A stretch of DNA of 40,557 nucleotides, taken from positions 1-40,557 of the forward strand of contig CAVIAA010000019.1 of the NCBI GenBank assembly GCA_963640685.1. Reading direction: 5' to 3'. Shown piece after piece: positions 1 to 7,628 of the stretch (position 1 is its first letter; each line of letters begins with the position of its first letter). The translations under genes were made by a program, and so were the position numbers. The stretch comes from SFEL01 sp963640685 (GTDB taxonomy: Bacteria > Bacillota > Clostridia > Christensenellales > CAG-138). The notes beneath the pieces are model-generated. The model saw only the letters and a list, made by a program, of their open reading frames with translations. It was not told the origin of the DNA and did no database searches.

Positions 1-42
1 GGACGGGGTTATAATGCCCTTGTCAAGTAATGTGTTTTTCAT
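1..42 (-). CDS. 5' end of an unidentified gene running off the window
   Basis: A minus-strand ATG at position 42 is preceded by a strong ribosome site (AAGGAGG, six bases before the start) and opens a frame reading MKNTLLDKGIITPS up to the window edge. Only 14 residues are visible, so no function can be given. The ribosome site is what makes this a likely gene start. The 241 bases between it and the next gene hold a terminator at 229-263 and otherwise no gene I can support. Confidence 0.55.
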   Translation of the reverse strand, partial: MKNTLLDKGIITPS

Positions 43-228
43 GTTGTTCCTCCTTGCGTTCTGCTCTTTTCGTGACGCTTTTTTGACGCGCTTGCTTACA
101 AAGCGAACTTGTGCGGAGTTACGGCATGATAAATGACGATATGCGGAAACCCTTGATTTTAAGCCGTTTTCTCGTGATGTTATAAACATTTATGAGGGCT
201 TATGAGGGGATTTCCGTCTATCTAATCA

Positions 229-263
229 ATAAAAAATGACCCGTAATTTTACAAACGGGTCAT
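229..263 (-). terminator. Rho-independent terminator of the small gene at 284-442
   Basis: Read on the minus strand, ATGACCCGT and ACGGGTCAT form a perfect 9-bp stem (236-244 with 255-263), followed by six T's. It lies about 20 bases past the stop codon of the 52-residue gene and supports that short frame being transcribed. Confidence 0.75.
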
Positions 264-283
264 CTTTTCGCATGTGCCCGCCC

Positions 284-442
284 TTATTTAAGGACGCTGC
301 ACACCGCGCGTTTGCCGCAGCGCACCGCCCTGCGTGCATCCTTTGCAACGCGCTTGGGCACATCCGGGTACGCCGCCGAAAGCGCCGTACCGGCCATTAC
401 CATGCCGGCCGCCATTCCCAACGCAAATGCTACGGTCTTCAT
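284..442 (-). CDS. Small hydrophobic peptide with signal-like N-terminus (52 aa)
   Basis: The chosen start (MKTVAFALGMAAG) has a good ribosome site, AAAGGAG, ten bases upstream; the longer in-frame start lacks one. Residues 1-20 form a hydrophobic, Ala/Gly/Met-rich segment that could be a signal peptide or membrane anchor. The rest is short and basic, ending with two cysteines (RCGKRAVCSVLK). A terminator follows. I do not recognise the family. The complete transcription unit argues that this is a real small membrane or secreted peptide rather than chance. It may belong to an operon with the nifU gene 82 bases upstream or be independent. Confidence 0.6.
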   Translation of the reverse strand: MKTVAFALGMAAGMVMAGTALSAAYPDVPKRVAKDARRAVRCGKRAVCSVLK

Positions 443-524
443 AAAAAGCCTCACTCCTTTCGGGCTTATTCTTCCCACAAAGGAGCGAGGCCAACTATGC
501 TAAGTTATGTATGCTCTGCCAGCA

Positions 525-965
525 TCAGTCGTGGTTTTCCACCTCGTGCACGTCCTTATGCTCGACCTTCTGCTTGAGCTCCTCCGGCATTTCAACGCCC
601 TTGCGCTTATAATAGTCCTCCAGCGCGGCCTTAACGGCCTCCTCCGCCAGAACGGAGCAGTGTATCTTTTGCGGGGGCAGCCCCTCCAGCGCCTCAACCA
701 CGGCGGCATTTGAAAGGTTCAGCGCTTCCTTAACGCTCTTTCCCTTTATCATTTCCGTCGCCATAGAGCTTGTTGCGACCGCGGCGCCGCAGCCGAAGGT
801 CTTGAAGCCGACATCCTCAATTATCCCGTCGTCGTTCACCTTCAGGAACATCTGCATTATATCGCCGCACTTTGCGTTGCCGACCATGCCTACTCCGTTT
901 GCGTCCTTAAGCTCGCCCACATTGCGTGGATGGCTGAAATGATCGAGTACTTTTTCGGTATACAT
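525..965 (-). CDS. nifU: Fe-S cluster assembly scaffold (NifU/IscU N-terminal domain type)
   Basis: This 146-residue protein is the scaffold on which sulfur from the cysteine desulfurase and iron are assembled into Fe-S clusters in the cytoplasm. The opening (YTEKVLDHFSHPRNVG) is typical of the IscU/NifU N-terminal domain. The three ligand cysteines are C33 (in NAKCGD, with D35), C59 (in FGCGAAVATSS) and C103 (in IHCSVLAEEAV). A His/Glu-rich tail (HKDVHEVENHD) extends beyond the domain. It has a ribosome site AAGGAG nine bases before ATG. It is the third gene of rrf2-nifS-nifU, 29 bases after nifS. Only the scaffold domain is present, not the full NifU with its C-terminal Nfu domain. Confidence 0.95.
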   Translation of the reverse strand: MYTEKVLDHFSHPRNVGELKDANGVGMVGNAKCGDIMQMFLKVNDDGIIEDVGFKTFGCGAAVATSSMATEMIKGKSVKEALNLSNAAVVEALEGLPPQKIHCSVLAEEAVKAALEDYYKRKGVEMPEELKQKVEHKDVHEVENHD

Positions 966-994
966 ATGGCTTATCTCCTTTTCTCTTTCGTTGT

Positions 995-2155
995 TTAGCC
1001 CTTATACAGGGGGGACATTGCCCTCAGCCGCTCTGCGGTCTTCTTGAGCACATCTATCACGTAATCTACATCCTCCTCAGTGGTGTCGTCGCCCAGCGTC
1101 AGGCGAACCGAGCCGTGCGCAATCTCATGCGGCAGGCCGAGCGCCAGCAGCACATGCGACGGATCCAGCGAACCGGAGGTGCAGGCGGAGCCGGAGGAGG
1201 CGGCGATGCCGTTCATGTCCAGCATCAGCAGTATTGACTCGCCCTCAATGTACTTTATGCTGTAATTAACGTTGTTCGGCAGGCGCTGAGTTCTGTGCCC
1301 GTTGAGCTTCACATCGGGTATCTCGCGCTCTATGCCGGCCATGAGCCTGTCCCGCAGCGCGGTCATGCGCTTTGTGTTCTCTTCCATGTTCCTGCAGGCA
1401 AGCTCTATCGCAGCGCCAAGGCCGACTATGCCGGCGGTGTTCTCGGTTCCCGCCCTGCGGCCGCGCTCCTGAGCGCCGCCCATTATATGCGAGGGAAGGC
1501 GTATGCCGCGGCGCACATACAGTGCGCCGACGCCCTTTGGCCCGTGGAACTTATGCGCGGAAAGGGAGAGCATATCTATGTTCATCGCCTTTACGTCTAT
1601 TGGCAGATGCCCTGCGGCCTGCACCGCGTCGGTATGGAAGAACACGCCCTTTTCCCTGCAGACCCTGCCTATCTCGGCTATCGGCATCACGGTGCCGACC
1701 TCGTTGTTGGCAAACATCACGGATACCAGCACGGTGTTGTCCTTTATGGCATTTCTGACCTGCTCCGCCGTTATCATGCCGTTTTCATCGACCGGCAGAT
1801 AGGTCACCTCGCAGCCGTGCTTTTCAAGGTATTCGCAGGTGTGAAGTATCGCATGGTGCTCTATGTTGGTGGTGATTATATGGTTGCCCTTGTTCTTGTA
1901 CCGCTCCGCAACGCCAAGCAGCACGGTATTATCGCTCTCTGTTCCGCAGCCGGTGAATATTATCTCATCCAGCTCTGCATTCAGCGCCTTCGCAAGCTGC
2001 TCGCGCGCCTTGTCGACGCCGACCTTTGCCTCCCGCCCAAAGGAATGTACGCTGGAGGGGTTGCCGTATATCGTAGTCAGGTACGGCATCATCTGCTCCA
2101 GCACCTCCGGCGCAAGGGACGTTGTGGCTGCGTTGTCCATGTATACTCTTCTCAT
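995..2155 (-). CDS. nifS: Cysteine desulfurase (NifS/IscS family)
   Basis: A 386-residue PLP enzyme that converts cysteine to alanine and hands persulfide sulfur to the NifU scaffold. Visible motifs are the N-terminal YMDNAATTSLAPEV, the cofactor-stacking His in NIEHHAILHT (residues 98-106), the Schiff-base Lys K202 in SAHKFHGPKG, and the catalytic Cys C325 in SSGSACTSG. The length and group I cysteine loop fit NifS/IscS rather than SufS. Its ATG overlaps the TGA of the Rrf2 gene by four bases, so the two are translationally coupled. Confidence 0.96.
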   Translation of the reverse strand: MRRVYMDNAATTSLAPEVLEQMMPYLTTIYGNPSSVHSFGREAKVGVDKAREQLAKALNAELDEIIFTGCGTESDNTVLLGVAERYKNKGNHIITTNIEHHAILHTCEYLEKHGCEVTYLPVDENGMITAEQVRNAIKDNTVLVSVMFANNEVGTVMPIAEIGRVCREKGVFFHTDAVQAAGHLPIDVKAMNIDMLSLSAHKFHGPKGVGALYVRRGIRLPSHIMGGAQERGRRAGTENTAGIVGLGAAIELACRNMEENTKRMTALRDRLMAGIEREIPDVKLNGHRTQRLPNNVNYSIKYIEGESILLMLDMNGIAASSGSACTSGSLDPSHVLLALGLPHEIAHGSVRLTLGDDTTEEDVDYVIDVLKKTAERLRAMSPLYKG

Positions 2156-2607
2156 TTGCTGTTCCTCTCCTGAGCCTTGTCAAGCCGGCTCAACTGTGTT
2201 TTATAGTCACCCGCCATATCGGCAAGGGTAGTTGTGTCAAGCACCTCGTCTATTCTCTTCTGCAGCTTCAGCCATAGCGGCCTCGCGCTGCAGCTGCAGG
2301 CGTTGTCGCAGCCCGCACTGTTGACATCCACGCAGTCCATCACCGACGTGCTGCCCTCGAGCGCCCGAAGCACCTCGCCAACGTTTATCTCCTCCGGCCT
2401 GCGGGCTATGGCGTAGCCGCCCTGCGCCCCGCGCACCGATTCCACCAGCCCCGCCTTCTTCAGCGAGGCAATAAGCTGCTCAAGGTAGGATTCGCTTATT
2501 CCCTGCTGCTGGGCCAGCGTCGCTATGCTGACATAGCCCCTTCCGTACGTTACCGCAAGGTCTACCATGGCCTTTAGGCCGTATCTTCCCTTTGTGGAAA
2601 GCTTCAT
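2152..2607 (-). CDS. Rrf2-family transcriptional regulator (IscR-like)
   Basis: This 151-residue protein begins MKLSTKGRYGLKAMVDLA, the classical Rrf2 winged helix-turn-helix start, with the recognition region around LAQQQGISESYLEQLIASL. Residues from about 92 to 110 hold four cysteines (MDCVDVNSAGCDNACSC), matching the Cys cluster that binds Fe-S in IscR-type members; the tail (DEVLDTTTLADM) is the usual Rrf2 ending. It heads the rrf2-nifS-nifU operon, so it probably senses Fe-S or cysteine status and autoregulates. Two copies of GTGGGAATTG flank its own promoter and are candidate operators. CymR-like cysteine sensing is the alternative. Confidence 0.9.
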   Translation of the reverse strand: MKLSTKGRYGLKAMVDLAVTYGRGYVSIATLAQQQGISESYLEQLIASLKKAGLVESVRGAQGGYAIARRPEEINVGEVLRALEGSTSVMDCVDVNSAGCDNACSCSARPLWLKLQKRIDEVLDTTTLADMAGDYKTQLSRLDKAQERNSK

Positions 2608-2620
2608 TTGCCCATCACCT

Positions 2621-2710
2621 CAATTCCCACCTGTGTGCTGTGAATTACTTAGCTAAATATACCACCTTGCCCGTCATGTGTCAACAATTCCCACTATTTT
2701 TATGGGAATT
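2621..2710 (-). promoter_or_regulatory. rrf2-nifS-nifU promoter with repeated GTGGGAATTG sites
   Basis: On the minus strand TTGACA (2679-2684) and TATATT (2656-2661) are separated by 17 bases. GTGGGAATTG occurs at 2685-2694, touching the -35 box, and again at 2621-2630 just before the ribosome site. A third copy of the core, GGGAATT (plus strand, 2704-2710), faces the first, giving an inverted pair. The spacing around a promoter suggests operators for the Rrf2 protein; this is inference. The rest of the 2608-2920 gap holds only the divergent promoter. Confidence 0.6.
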
Positions 2711-2780
2711 ATTTTTTGTGCCCTTGCCCGCTCATATACGGCCAAACCGGCGGTAAAATGTGTCAATTTTGAGTACACCC

Positions 2781-2809
2781 TTGTTAGTTTTGGTTCTCCG
2801 TGATAAAAT
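2781..2809 (+). promoter_or_regulatory. Promoter of the anchored protein gene
   Basis: TTGTTA (2781-2786), 17 bases, then TAAAAT (2804-2809). It lies about 110 bases upstream of the ATG at 2921. Confidence 0.45.
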
Positions 2810-2920
2810 GCATGATGAGCATATATGCAGAGGTATATGTCGTCACCATTATTTGAGTACTTGAGCCGGCGCAGTTTAGTCCCGCGGCGGCACGATGCGC
2901 AATGAAAGGACAGTTGAGCT

Positions 2921-4684
2921 ATGGAAAACAATACCCCCTTAAGGGACAGTGAAAAAATACTAACCGACGAGGAAGCAGCCGAGCGCGCAGCCCGAAAGGA
3001 AGCGGCACGCGAGGCGCGCAAAAAGAAAAAGCAGCAGCAGAAGCGGGTCAAGACCATCATTTTAATAGTTCTGGCCGTGATACTGGTGCTGGTCGCCGTC
3101 TGTGCCGGCTTCCTGCTCTACCTGCAAAAGTGCGGTGGTGAGTACGACAACATCACCGAATGCGTGCAGAGCGAGGCCATGGACTTTACCCAGCGCTACG
3201 CCTTCTCCTCTCAGGACAAGACCATGTCCGTAAAGCTGGACAAGAACGACATCTGGTGGCTGCTCTACAACACCGGCGCCTTTGAAAAGCTCGAGAAGAT
3301 GGACACCGGCCTTGCGGAGAAGAACATCCGCCTCTCGAATATGGGGATATCCACCGAAAACGACGTGCTCTCGGTAAACGTTGAGCTGACCTGCTTCGGC
3401 AGCGTCCGCATACCCCTTACGGCGGACTGCGACATATCCTTCGATGATTCCGACATTACGATAGCCGTAAACACCATAAAGCTCGGCAACGGCTGGACGC
3501 TGCCCACGAGCTTTGTCTGCGGCCGCTTCGGCATAGAACCCTCCGACCTTTGCGTGAGTATCAGCCGCAGCGTACACCCGTTCCTTGCCAACCTTACCGG
3601 CATAAGCCTTGCGGACGGAAACGTTGTCGTTACCATGAACGCCACGGAAGGGCTGTACTCCGAGGCGCTTGAAAACGCAACTCAGGCCAAGGAGCTTTCC
3701 CGCTTTGGCATTGAGAGCGCAGCTCTTGCGACCGTTATCGAAAAAGCTGAGAACGGCGGCGATACCGCCTTCCTCGCGGCGCTGGATTCCTTCGCAGATG
3801 CAAACGCATACGCAGCCTTCCGCACGAGCGCGCTTGCGCTCGGCACTGCCGACGCGGCCTCCGCCTACCTGTCCAATCAGGAATATGCGTCGATCATTCA
3901 GCGTTTTCTGCCCTCCCTCACCCTTGAGAGCGTAACCGCTATGAACACCGAGCTTTACAACCTTGCGGCAAACCATGAGCAGCTGCTTGAAACGCTGGCA
4001 ACGAACATGAACAGCTCTTATGTAAAGGGCACCATAGGTGAGCCCAAGCCCGCCGAGGAAACCAAGGACAGCAAGGACAAAAAGAAGACCGAGGAGGAAA
4101 CCACCGAGGCAGCTGTAACGGCCACAGCCGGCAGCTTTGTGAGCTACACCGACGGCAGCCCCGCCGTTACTATGGAATCCCTCGCCGGCAGCAACTGGGC
4201 GAGCTATTCCGAATGGATAAGCGAAAGCGATTGCAGGATAGTATACCTCACCGGCTTTGAAAGTGCCTCGGTTCAGGTTGAAAAGAAGCAGGAAGAGACC
4301 AAGGACAGCAAGGACAAGGACAAAAAGAAGACCGAAGAGGAGACCGCAGCCGTTGAAACAGTTGCATCTCCCGAAAAGCCCATCGGTCTGCTTGTGAGGA
4401 TGAAGGACGGCAGCTTCCGCCTCTTCTACAACGAGGCCTCGCTTAAGGAAGGTTCAACTACGGAAGTACAGTTCACCCCCGCTCATATCGACCTTGATTC
4501 CGCCACAGGCGAGGGATATATGGAGTCTGCTACCATACCCTCCGTTGCCTATGTAGCCCCTGCTGCCGCCGCAACGGCAGCCGAACCCGCCGCGGAGCAG
4601 ACGGCCGAGGCCGTTGAAGCCCCGGCAGAGCAGCAGGCCGAGACGCCCGAGGCGACCGAGGCCCCGGCAGAGCAGGCAGCATAA
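2921..4684 (+). CDS. Single-pass anchored extracytoplasmic protein, function unknown (587 aa)
   Basis: Residues 1-44 are a highly charged cytoplasmic head (many Arg/Lys/Glu, KKKKQQQKR), followed by one membrane helix at about 45-68 (TIILIVLAVILVLVAVCAG) with no cleavage site, so the remaining 520 residues should face outside. The body has alternating beta-type segments. Two near-identical charged linkers, each with ETKDSKDK and KKTEEET, occur near residues 380-395 and 460-476. The tail is Ala/Pro/Glu-rich (repeated EAPAEQ). I recognise no catalytic motif. The start has GAAAGGA upstream. A terminator follows, so it is monocistronic. A surface or cell-envelope role is inferred from topology only. 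Confidence 0.85.
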   Translation: MENNTPLRDSEKILTDEEAAERAARKEAAREARKKKKQQQKRVKTIILIVLAVILVLVAVCAGFLLYLQKCGGEYDNITECVQSEAMDFTQRYAFSSQDKTMSVKLDKNDIWWLLYNTGAFEKLEKMDTGLAEKNIRLSNMGISTENDVLSVNVELTCFGSVRIPLTADCDISFDDSDITIAVNTIKLGNGWTLPTSFVCGRFGIEPSDLCVSISRSVHPFLANLTGISLADGNVVVTMNATEGLYSEALENATQAKELSRFGIESAALATVIEKAENGGDTAFLAALDSFADANAYAAFRTSALALGTADAASAYLSNQEYASIIQRFLPSLTLESVTAMNTELYNLAANHEQLLETLATNMNSSYVKGTIGEPKPAEETKDSKDKKKTEEETTEAAVTATAGSFVSYTDGSPAVTMESLAGSNWASYSEWISESDCRIVYLTGFESASVQVEKKQEETKDSKDKDKKKTEEETAAVETVASPEKPIGLLVRMKDGSFRLFYNEASLKEGSTTEVQFTPAHIDLDSATGEGYMESATIPSVAYVAPAAAATAAEPAAEQTAEAVEAPAEQQAETPEATEAPAEQAA

Positions 4685-4698
4685 ATATCAGGCCACAT

Positions 4699-4728
4699 AA
4701 AAGAGCCGGTTTTCGCCGGCTCTTTTTT
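4699..4728. terminator. Bidirectional terminator between the anchored protein and cotJC
   Basis: AAAAGAGCCGG (4699-4709) pairs with CCGGCTCTTTT (4716-4726). T-runs lie on both strands, so the hairpin can end the plus-strand gene and the minus-strand cotJ operon that converge here. Confidence 0.9.
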
Positions 4729-4734
4729 AATACG

Positions 4735-4944
4735 CTACATATTCGAGCAGGGGCTGCCCATATTGGGCACGGTTATCGTTGCGCCGCCGGTGATGCTGCT
4801 TTGCAGTATGTTCAGGCACTCGCCGAAGCGCTGAAAGTGTACTATCTCGCGCTCGCGGAGGAAGCGGAGCGGGTTGAGTATCGCAGAGTCGTCGGTCATA
4901 GCCATAAGGTGCTCATATGTTGCGCGCGCCTTCTGCTCTGCTGC
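4735..4944 (-). CDS. cotJC: cotJC 3' segment (C-terminal 67 residues of spore coat Mn-catalase)
   Basis: The frame holds the last part of CotJC: EQKARATYEHLMAMTDD, then NPLRFLREREIVHFQRFGE, the two C-terminal ferritin-like helices with the conserved EREIVHFQRF metal-ligand motif. It has no start of its own; the open frame upstream of position 4944 is element sequence with no homology to the family. The missing N-terminal 135 residues sit in the same strand and orientation at 15698-16102. Joining at the shared 8-mer restores ...EDMAA-EQKAR..., which agrees with the Bacillus CotJC pattern EDIAAEEKARATY. The gene is therefore interrupted rather than decayed: both halves keep their motifs and phase. 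Confidence 0.93.
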   Translation of the reverse strand, partial: AAEQKARATYEHLMAMTDDSAILNPLRFLREREIVHFQRFGECLNILQSSITGGATITVPNMGSPCSNM

Positions 4945-4966
4945 TGCGCACAAAGCGCAGCACCTT
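4937..4966. other. Left recombination site of the element
   Basis: The site contains the 8-bp core (4937-4944) and an inner arm at 4943-4966, GCTGCGCACAAAGCGCAGCACCTT in parts, that is the inverse of the arm at the right end. The recombinase stop codon begins immediately after the arm, at 4969-4967 on the minus strand. The outer side (below 4937) is cotJC coding sequence. Confidence 0.8.
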
Positions 4967-6457
4967 CTAAAAGCTCCAGCGTATTTCAACGGGCACGTCA
5001 AAGCTGCCTTTTCCCCGCCGGCCTATGAGTATGCGGTCTGTCATTATTTCTATCGCCTCCCTGCTGAGCGAGGAAAGCCGCAGCGGCACCTCCTGCTCGG
5101 CGGTCTGTTCCTTGAGCGTCTCCTCGAGCCGCTGTCTCTTTGCCGTAAGCCGCTTTAGGGCAGCAAGGAAGTCGCCCTCACTCAGCACACCCTCTGCCCT
5201 GTGGAGATACAGCCCGGCTATTGCAGCGCCGCACCCCTCGAGCTGCCTTTTGAGCCTGTTTGCAGCGCCGTCCGGCGATAGCTTCAGCTTTTCCGGCTCA
5301 AGGCATTCCGCGGCTATTCGGTTTAGCTCTGCAAGCAGGAGCCCCTCCAGCCTGCTTACCGATATAAACCCGCCGGTGCAGGCGTCCCGTGAGGCGTATT
5401 TAAGCGAGCAGCGGAGATAGCTCCTGCCCCTGCTGCGGCAGGAGCTCATTGGGCTGCCGCAGTAAGCGCAGTATGCCCTCCCCGCGAATATTCCGCCGCT
5501 TTGCCTGCTGCCGGTCTTGGCGCGGGAGGCAGCAAGCTGCCGAACCTTTTCCCATTCCTCCCTGTTTATTATCGCCTCGTGCGTGTTCTCCGCCCTGAAC
5601 CACCTTTCCGGCGGCTGCGGCCTGTTTTTCTTGGTCTTATAGGATTCGCTGCCGTATTTCCCCTGAACCATGTTCCCGATATACACCTCGCTGCGGAGCA
5701 GCCTGTCTATTGCAGAGTGCCGCCACAGCCCGCCGCCCGGCGACGGTATACACTCGCTGTTGAGGCTGCGGGCAATCGCCGTTTTTCCCCTGCCCCGAAG
5801 GTACATGGCGAATATCCGGCGCACGACCTCTGCCCTTTCCTCGTCTATTATGAGGTGTCCCTTTCTGCTCGGATCCTTTGCATAGCCGTACGGCGCGCCG
5901 GAGCCTATATGCAGCCCCATTGCCCGCCTGCTGTCGAGCACCGCCTTTATACTTTGGGATATGTCCTCGAGATACCATTCGTTGACCAGGCCGTTTATCT
6001 GGCGGCTTTTTTTGTTGGCGGGGTCCGCCGTGTCGCAGCCGTCCGCAACGCTTATGAACCGTATTCCCCAAAGCGGAAAAAGCCCGTTTATGTACCTTTC
6101 CACAAGCTCCATTTCCCGCGTAAAGCGGGACTGCGTTTTGCAGAGCACTACGTCAAATTTTTTCGCCTCGGCATCAGCTATAAGCCGGCGAAAGGCCGGC
6201 CTGCTCCTGTCCGCCCCGGCATAGTCGTCGTCGCTGTATACGCCGTATACCTCCCAGTCCCGCTCCAATGCATATTGCATAAGCATGACCCTCTGGTTGA
6301 GTATGCTGCCGCTCTCGCAGCCGGCAGGCTTGTTCCTGTCCTCCTCGGACAGACGGCAGTATATTGCCGCCCTCACGGCTGCCTCCGCAGCATTTCCAGC
6401 CATTTTTCTTGAAAAAGCGCCCTGTTCGGCTTGCCCTGCCGAAATACGCTCCTGCAC
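4967..6457 (-). CDS. Large serine recombinase, candidate excisionase of the cotJC element
   Basis: This protein of up to 496 residues catalyses site-specific DNA cleavage and rejoining. The resolvase domain starts at AAIYCRLSEED, with catalytic Ser at about residue 37, and includes DDDYAGADRSRPAF and LCKTQSRFTRE with the expected arginines. The recombinase domain follows (APYGYAKDP, GKTAIARSLN), then a zinc-ribbon with CAYCGSPM and RCSLKYASRDAC, and a C-terminal helical region that could form the coiled coil. It ends 23 bases from the left core, the usual position for such genes. The start is uncertain: GTG at 6457 lies 24 bases from AAAGGAGGG, an in-frame ATT at 6475 lies six bases from it, and ATG at 6403 has no ribosome site. 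I found no convincing sigma-E or sigma-K promoter in the AT-rich gap to lysR. Confidence 0.93.
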   Translation of the reverse strand: MQERISAGQAEQGAFSRKMAGNAAEAAVRAAIYCRLSEEDRNKPAGCESGSILNQRVMLMQYALERDWEVYGVYSDDDYAGADRSRPAFRRLIADAEAKKFDVVLCKTQSRFTREMELVERYINGLFPLWGIRFISVADGCDTADPANKKSRQINGLVNEWYLEDISQSIKAVLDSRRAMGLHIGSGAPYGYAKDPSRKGHLIIDEERAEVVRRIFAMYLRGRGKTAIARSLNSECIPSPGGGLWRHSAIDRLLRSEVYIGNMVQGKYGSESYKTKKNRPQPPERWFRAENTHEAIINREEWEKVRQLAASRAKTGSRQSGGIFAGRAYCAYCGSPMSSCRSRGRSYLRCSLKYASRDACTGGFISVSRLEGLLLAELNRIAAECLEPEKLKLSPDGAANRLKRQLEGCGAAIAGLYLHRAEGVLSEGDFLAALKRLTAKRQRLEETLKEQTAEQEVPLRLSSLSREAIEIMTDRILIGRRGKGSFDVPVEIRWSF

Positions 6458-6670
6458 GATGCACCGCTGCCCAATGCTTCGCCCTCCTTTTTGTTGTTTT
6501 CATAATATAGCTATGCTCCGACAAGTGAGAACAGCATCGAAGCAATATATCGATATTGATAAAATAGATAACAAATATCACATTATCCGCAATTCGAATG
6601 AAATGTACTGTGGGAAAAGAAATCATGTTGTTGTATACTGTACATTGATAAAAACAAAGGTGGTTTTGAG

Positions 6671-7624
6671 ATGGATATCAGCCTTAGGCAGCTTGAGGTG
6701 TTCATTAAGGTTGCGGAGCACAGGAGCTTTTCCAAGGCGGGGGACGAGCTGTTCCTCAGCCAGTCCACGATAAGCAGCCATGTGGCGCAGCTTGAGCAGG
6801 CGCTTCAGGTAACGCTGGTAAAGCGCAGGGAGAAGAAGAACATCGAGCTTACCGAGGAGGGCAAGCGAGCCTACCGCGCAGCTCAGGTGATAGTAAACCA
6901 GGCGGAAATGCTTCAGAATATGTTCCGGCACGAGGAGGAGGATCAGCCGATCATATCCATAGCGGCGTCCACAGTGCCCTCGAGCTATATCGTACCGGAT
7001 ATCGTTACCGGTTTTTCAGACCTGTTTCCGGAGTGCAGGTTCTCTGTGCTGGATGGAGACAGCTCCTTTGCGCTGGAGAGGCTGCAGAACGGCGAGGCGG
7101 TCTTTGCCTTTGTCGGCACGAGCAGCAGAAAGACCATGTTCAATTACCATATCGTCTGCCGGGACAGGATGGTGCTCATCACCCCGAACAACGAGGAGTT
7201 TGCAGAGAAAAAGATGGCGGGCGTATCCGGGCGCGAGCTGCTGGATCGCCCTATGATAATGCGCGAAAGCGGAAGCGGCACCCGCCGCGAGACGGATAAC
7301 TACCTCAAGAGCATAGGTATGTCCCCGACGGAGCTTAACGTTGCCGCATATATGAACAACATCGAGGGAATAAAGAGCATGGTTGCCGCCGGAAAGGGCA
7401 CGACCATACTTTCGGAGCGGGCGGCGGCGGACGCGATAGCGAGCGGGCGCGTGCTTTGCTTTTACCTTGAAGAGGACGGCCCATACCGCAATATATACTT
7501 TGCATACCTGAAAAGCCGCAGCTTTACAAAAATGGAGCAGTCCTTCCTGAGCTATGTGCGAAACCGCAGCGGCGAAAAACCAAAGCAGCGCGATAATAAG
7601 AAATCAATTAAGGAGGAAGAATAA
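6671..7624 (+). CDS. LysR-family regulator, selenium-metabolism-associated type
   Basis: This 317-residue regulator has the N-terminal helix-turn-helix of the family (LRQLEVFIKVAEHRSFSKAGDELFLSQSTISSHVAQLE, residues 5-42) and a periplasmic-binding-like effector domain from about residue 90. The C-terminal 20 residues are charged. It is the first plus-strand gene of the element and sits four bases from yedF, whose ribosome site overlaps its end. The small AT-rich gap before it (6458-6670) separates it from the divergent recombinase gene. Position and fold suggest it controls the downstream cluster in response to a sulfur or selenium metabolite; the effector is not readable from sequence. Confidence 0.9.
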   Translation: MDISLRQLEVFIKVAEHRSFSKAGDELFLSQSTISSHVAQLEQALQVTLVKRREKKNIELTEEGKRAYRAAQVIVNQAEMLQNMFRHEEEDQPIISIAASTVPSSYIVPDIVTGFSDLFPECRFSVLDGDSSFALERLQNGEAVFAFVGTSSRKTMFNYHIVCRDRMVLITPNNEEFAEKKMAGVSGRELLDRPMIMRESGSGTRRETDNYLKSIGMSPTELNVAAYMNNIEGIKSMVAAGKGTTILSERAAADAIASGRVLCFYLEEDGPYRNIYFAYLKSRSFTKMEQSFLSYVRNRSGEKPKQRDNKKSIKEEE

Positions 7625-7628
7625 GAAA

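Noticed and set aside
4735..5001. A stand-alone 88-residue gene
   Set aside because: Its first 21 residues are element sequence without a ribosome site, and the rest is the C-terminus of CotJC in phase with the other fragment; it is a gene piece, not a separate gene.
6481..6600. A sigma-E or sigma-K promoter for the recombinase gene
   Set aside because: The AT-rich region contains CATA and ATATT fragments, but no pair at acceptable spacing.
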